A stretch of DNA of 64,000 nucleotides from JBFXCK01 sp050182275 (GTDB taxonomy: Bacteria > Pseudomonadota > Alphaproteobacteria > SHNJ01). The stretch is from the NCBI GenBank assembly GCA_050182275.1, contig JBFXCK010000007.1, positions 1 through 64,000 of the forward strand, given 5' to 3'. Positions 61,169 to 64,000 of this stretch are shown here, in pieces. The position numbers were made by a program, and so were the translations under genes. Positions within the stretch are counted from its first letter, which is position 1; every line of letters begins with the position of its first letter. Below the pieces are notes generated by a model, which was not told the origin of the DNA, searched no databases, and saw only the letters and a list, made by a program, of their open reading frames with translations.

Positions 61169-62980
61169 ATGACTAAACGCAACCCCGCTTATCTTCTTAT
61201 TGGCGCCCCGCCAGAAGGCTGGCGCTCAGGTAGTGATTTAATGCAGGATTATATTGGCGGCAATGTAATATTACGGGAAAAAATCCTGGGTTTGGCCATC
61301 AAGAAAAAAGCCGATTACCTTGCGGCGGGCAAAAGCGAAGCAGAGGCCGATAAATTAATTCAAGACCATTGGGTGCGCAGATGTTATGGCGCCGGTACGC
61401 ACGGCGTCATCACCGAATTTATTTCACCAGAAGGTTTGCAAGAGTTAATCAAAGCCGGAGAATTGATAACACCGGAACAGGCTAAACTATTAGCCCCGCC
61501 AGAAGGCTGGCGCTCGGGGAACGATTTAAAGTGGGATTATGTTGGCGGAAATGTAACATTGCGGGAAAAAATTCTGGCTTTGGCCGCCAAGAAAAAAGCC
61601 GCTTACCTTGCGGCGGGAAAAAGCGAAGAAGAAGCCAACCAATTAATTCAAGACCATTGGGTTCGCAGATGTTATTGCCACGGCACGAGCGGCACCATCA
61701 CTGAATTTATTTCTCCAGAAGGCTTGCAAGAATTAATCAAAGCCGGAGAATTGATAACGCCGGAACAGGCCAGGCTGTTAGTACCGCCAGAAGGCTGGCG
61801 CTCAGGTAGTGATTTAACGCGGGATTATATTGGCAGCAGTGTAACATTACGGGAAAAAATCCTAGCTTTGGCCATCAAGAAAAAAGCCGCTTACCTTGCG
61901 GCGGGCAAAAGCGAAGAAGAAGCCGATCAATTAATCCAACAATACTGGGTGCGCAGATGTTATGGCTCCGGCACGCGCGGCATCATCACCGAATTTATTT
62001 CACCAGAAGGTCTGCAAGAATTGCTCAAAACCGGGGAATTCATAACGCCGGAACAGGCTAAGCTATTAGCCCCGCCCCAAGGCTGGCGCTCAGGTAAAGA
62101 TTTAACGCGGGATTATATTGGCGACAATATAACATTGCGCAAAAAAATCCTGGCCTTAGCGGCCAAGAAAAAGACCGCCTATCTTGCGGCGGGAAAAAGT
62201 GAAACAGAAGCCGATCAATTAATTCAAGACCATTGGGTGCGCAGATGTTATGGCGCTGGCACGCACGGCACCATCACCGAATTTATTTCACCTACCGGAA
62301 TAGCCGAACTCATAGATCAAAGCATTTTAGAGCCGCGCCATAAACCCGCCCCCCATAATATCGCCAGCCTTTTGGCTTCGGGCATGAGTGATGATGAGGT
62401 GAAGGTCACTTTAAATTTAAGCAAAGCCGCTTTTGCTTCGGCCCGCGAGGCGATCGCCAAAGCATTGGCAGAAAATGGTGGTGCGGATTTAGCCTTATAC
62501 AAAGCCGAACTTGCCCATAACCGCAAAATCAGCCGCGAAGATTTTATGGCGGCGGTTCAATCACACGGCTCTATCGAAGATGCCGCTCAAAGTTTAGGCT
62601 TATCGCCGCAACGCGTGATGGCGCGCCTTGGCAGATATTGGAAATTAGATGTGGCGTTGCTTGATAAGTTGGATCAGCCAACTATTCATATGGACATGGC
62701 CTTGCGAGTGGATTTCACGCAACTGCCCAGAACTTCCCCCGCCGCCACTTGGTTTGCTGTCAAGCAATTGCATAGTGAACTGGGCCAGGCACCCGACCTA
62801 AATCAAATAGCCGAAAAGCTAAAAATTAAACGCGGCCTTGTGGACAGAAATGTTCATTTTTTAATCGCTTGCGATTCCTTGCGGCGGGAGGATTTGGCGC
62901 AACCCCAGGCCGCCATGTTAAGCGCATCCGCCATCGGCTTCGCTATCCGCCAGCATTGGCGCGGCTGCCTTTTTCGCTAA
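61169..62980 (+). CDS. Protein with four 96-residue tandem repeats and a helix-turn-helix-like C-terminus
   Basis: The product has 603 residues. The ATG at 61169 follows AGGAT. Residues 14-109, 110-205, 206-301 and 302-392 are four tandem copies of a unit starting PPEGWRSGxDL and including KKKAAYLAAGKSEEEADQLIQ, HWVRRCY and TEFISPEGLQEL. I do not recognise a named domain. Residues 393-603 contain several helix-turn-helix-like segments (IEDAAQSLGLSPQRVMARLGRY; LNQIAEKLKIKRGLVDRNVHFL). A DNA- or RNA-binding role is inferred from these and from the Trp/Arg/Lys content of the repeats. Nucleotide identity between units is high, so the array may be young. Confidence 0.75.
   Translation: MTKRNPAYLLIGAPPEGWRSGSDLMQDYIGGNVILREKILGLAIKKKADYLAAGKSEAEADKLIQDHWVRRCYGAGTHGVITEFISPEGLQELIKAGELITPEQAKLLAPPEGWRSGNDLKWDYVGGNVTLREKILALAAKKKAAYLAAGKSEEEANQLIQDHWVRRCYCHGTSGTITEFISPEGLQELIKAGELITPEQARLLVPPEGWRSGSDLTRDYIGSSVTLREKILALAIKKKAAYLAAGKSEEEADQLIQQYWVRRCYGSGTRGIITEFISPEGLQELLKTGEFITPEQAKLLAPPQGWRSGKDLTRDYIGDNITLRKKILALAAKKKTAYLAAGKSETEADQLIQDHWVRRCYGAGTHGTITEFISPTGIAELIDQSILEPRHKPAPHNIASLLASGMSDDEVKVTLNLSKAAFASAREAIAKALAENGGADLALYKAELAHNRKISREDFMAAVQSHGSIEDAAQSLGLSPQRVMARLGRYWKLDVALLDKLDQPTIHMDMALRVDFTQLPRTSPAATWFAVKQLHSELGQAPDLNQIAEKLKIKRGLVDRNVHFLIACDSLRREDLAQPQAAMLSASAIGFAIRQHWRGCLFR
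61208..62345 (+). repeat. Four in-frame tandem repeats of 288 bp
   Basis: Units begin at 61208, 61496, 61784 and 62072. Units 1 and 3 share nearly their whole first 80 bases; the last unit is truncated and leads into the unique C-terminus. Confidence 0.85.
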
Positions 62981-63025
62981 ACTGCTATCTTGCTTTCCGG
63001 CCCATTTCCCCCGATAAAGGAGGAT

Positions 63026-63122
63026 GGAAGACCGGTTGGCGGACGTTATGCTCGTAAACCCGGCCAGGTTCGAAAGAAAGCAACCGTAGCGCTGTTATGG
63101 CGGGTCGTTCGGCTGGTCTTCC
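63026..63122 (+). ncRNA. ffs: Signal recognition particle RNA, small bacterial type
   Basis: GGAAGACC (63026-63033) pairs with GGTCTTCC (63115-63122). The inside has GGTTGGCGG, the conserved CAGGTTCGAAAGAAAGCAACC loop region (the Ffh-binding helix 8, with a GAAA tetraloop) and GTAGCG. The length is about 97 bases. Position directly upstream of dnaX is the usual alphaproteobacterial arrangement. The exact ends are estimated from the terminal stem. Confidence 0.9.
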
Positions 63123-63141
63123 ACCTAACCAAGAGGTGATC

Positions 63142-64000
63142 GTGTCGCAAGAATACCGGGTACTGGCGCGGAAATACCGCCCCACCACATTTAAAGAATT
63201 AATCGGCCAAGAAGTTTTGGTGCAGACGCTTTCGAACGCGATGGCGGCCAAGCGCTTGGCGCATGCGTTTATTTTAACCGGCGTGCGTGGTGTCGGCAAA
63301 ACCACGACCGCCCGCATTATCGCCAAGGGCTTGAATTGCGATAAAGGCCCAACGCTGGAGCCCTGCGGCGTTTGCGGCAATTGCGTTGCCATTACCGAAG
63401 ACCGCCATGTCGATGTTTTAGAAATGGATGCGGCTTCCCGCACCGGCGTTGACGATATCCGCGAAATTATTGACGGGGTGCGCTATAAGCCGGTTTCCGG
63501 GCGCTATAAAGTCTACATCATCGATGAAGTGCATATGCTGTCCAAGAACGCCTTTAACGCGCTGTTGAAAACCTTGGAAGAGCCGCCGGAAAATGTGACC
63601 TTCATTTTCGCCACCACCGAAATCAATAAAGTGCCGGTGACGATTTTATCGCGCTGTCAGCGCTTTGATTTGCGCAGGCTTCCGGTTGACGGGTTGGCGC
63701 AGCATGTGATCGCCATCGGCGCGCGGGAAAAAATCCAATTGGCTCCCGAGGCCGCTATCCTCATCGCCAAAGCCGCCGAAGGTTCGGTGCGCGATGCGCT
63801 ATCGCTGCTCGATCAGGCGATTGCTTTGCGCGGCGAGAATATCGATGAGGCCGCTATCCGCTCGATGCTGGGGCTGGCCGACCACAGCCAAATTTACCAA
63901 TTGCTGGATGCGGTTTTACAGGGCGATATCGCCCGCGCCCTGAAATTATGGGAGGAGCTTTATCAGGCCGGCGCCGACCCCGTCATGGCGGCGCAAGATT
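63142..64000 (+). CDS. dnaX: DNA polymerase III subunit gamma/tau (3' end outside window)
   Basis: A GTG at 63142 has AAGAGG five bases upstream; the frame is open to the end of the window. It begins VSQEYRVLARKYRPTTFKELIGQEVLVQTLSNA. Motifs: Walker A GVRGVGKTTTAR, zinc-binding cysteines (CDKGPTLEPCGVCGNC), Walker B VYIIDEVHML, sensor 1 FATTE and sensor 2 GSVRDALSLLDQ. It is the clamp-loader ATPase. The carboxyl end and any tau frameshift site are not visible. Confidence 0.96.
   Translation, partial: MSQEYRVLARKYRPTTFKELIGQEVLVQTLSNAMAAKRLAHAFILTGVRGVGKTTTARIIAKGLNCDKGPTLEPCGVCGNCVAITEDRHVDVLEMDAASRTGVDDIREIIDGVRYKPVSGRYKVYIIDEVHMLSKNAFNALLKTLEEPPENVTFIFATTEINKVPVTILSRCQRFDLRRLPVDGLAQHVIAIGAREKIQLAPEAAILIAKAAEGSVRDALSLLDQAIALRGENIDEAAIRSMLGLADHSQIYQLLDAVLQGDIARALKLWEELYQAGADPVMAAQD

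Noticed and set aside
1..64000. CRISPR arrays, insertion sequences, prophage or toxin-antitoxin modules
   Set aside because: No regularly spaced short repeats, transposase or integrase genes, or typical toxin-antitoxin pairs are visible in the window.

Overview
The window looks like a chromosomal segment of a free-living Gram-negative alphaproteobacterium of medium GC content. The evidence is mixed lipid A/KDO and LPS-export genes (kdsD, lptC, lptA, lptB, kdsB, two glycosyltransferases), an sRNA-type ffs directly upstream of dnaX, an rpoN-hpf-ptsN run, a DUF1150 protein, a membrane-anchored CycM-like cytochrome c next to kdsB, and a short RNase D. No rRNA, phage, CRISPR array or transposase is visible. 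I cannot name the genus.

Layout. 1-7.1 kb holds small accessory and housekeeping genes (SRPBCC proteins, DUF1428, a CPA2 antiporter, a lipoprotein trypsin-like protease, endonuclease V, a cupin). 7.3-13.6 kb is a tightly overlapping tetR-RND efflux operon (regulator, adaptor, pump, outer-membrane channel) headed by a perfect 19-bp inverted repeat and ending near a tRNA-Ser gene. 14-23.5 kb carries exoD-like, ridA-like, lepA, VOC, GNAT, Nudix-like, a membrane protein, and pheT/pheS. 23.6-30.1 kb is the translation cluster thrS-infC ... rpmI-rplT, split by about 2.8 kb of hypothetical genes that include a 65-bp direct repeat and a gene remnant. 30.1-32.2 kb has two glycosyltransferases.

32.2-37.6 kb is the most unusual locus. 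Two diverged members of the indoleamine 2,3-dioxygenase/PrnB heme superfamily lie on either side of a tryptophanyl-tRNA synthetase gene. trpS, the second IDO-like gene, a TIGR04076-type protein and an aldo/keto reductase form a compact operon with overlapping ends; the first IDO-like gene is divergent. This suggests an undescribed tryptophan-related pathway or tryptophan-analogue resistance module.

37.6-49.3 kb holds hydrolases, GST, uppP, an NDUFA9-like dehydrogenase, tRNA-Leu, RNase D, an ankyrin protein, kdsD-lptC-lptA-lptB and two unknown genes. 49.5-54.0 kb holds rpoN, hpf, ptsN, DUF1150 and an M17 aminopeptidase. 54.2-60.3 kb is a yejABEF-type oligopeptide ABC transporter with a cytochrome c gene. 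The window ends with kdsB, a protein of four 96-residue tandem repeats, the SRP RNA gene and the 5' part of dnaX.

Non-coding structure of note: a palindrome GTAT(AT)CT/C...AGATAC shared by three promoters, and two families of small intergenic hairpins, one of which has been inserted into a member of the other.
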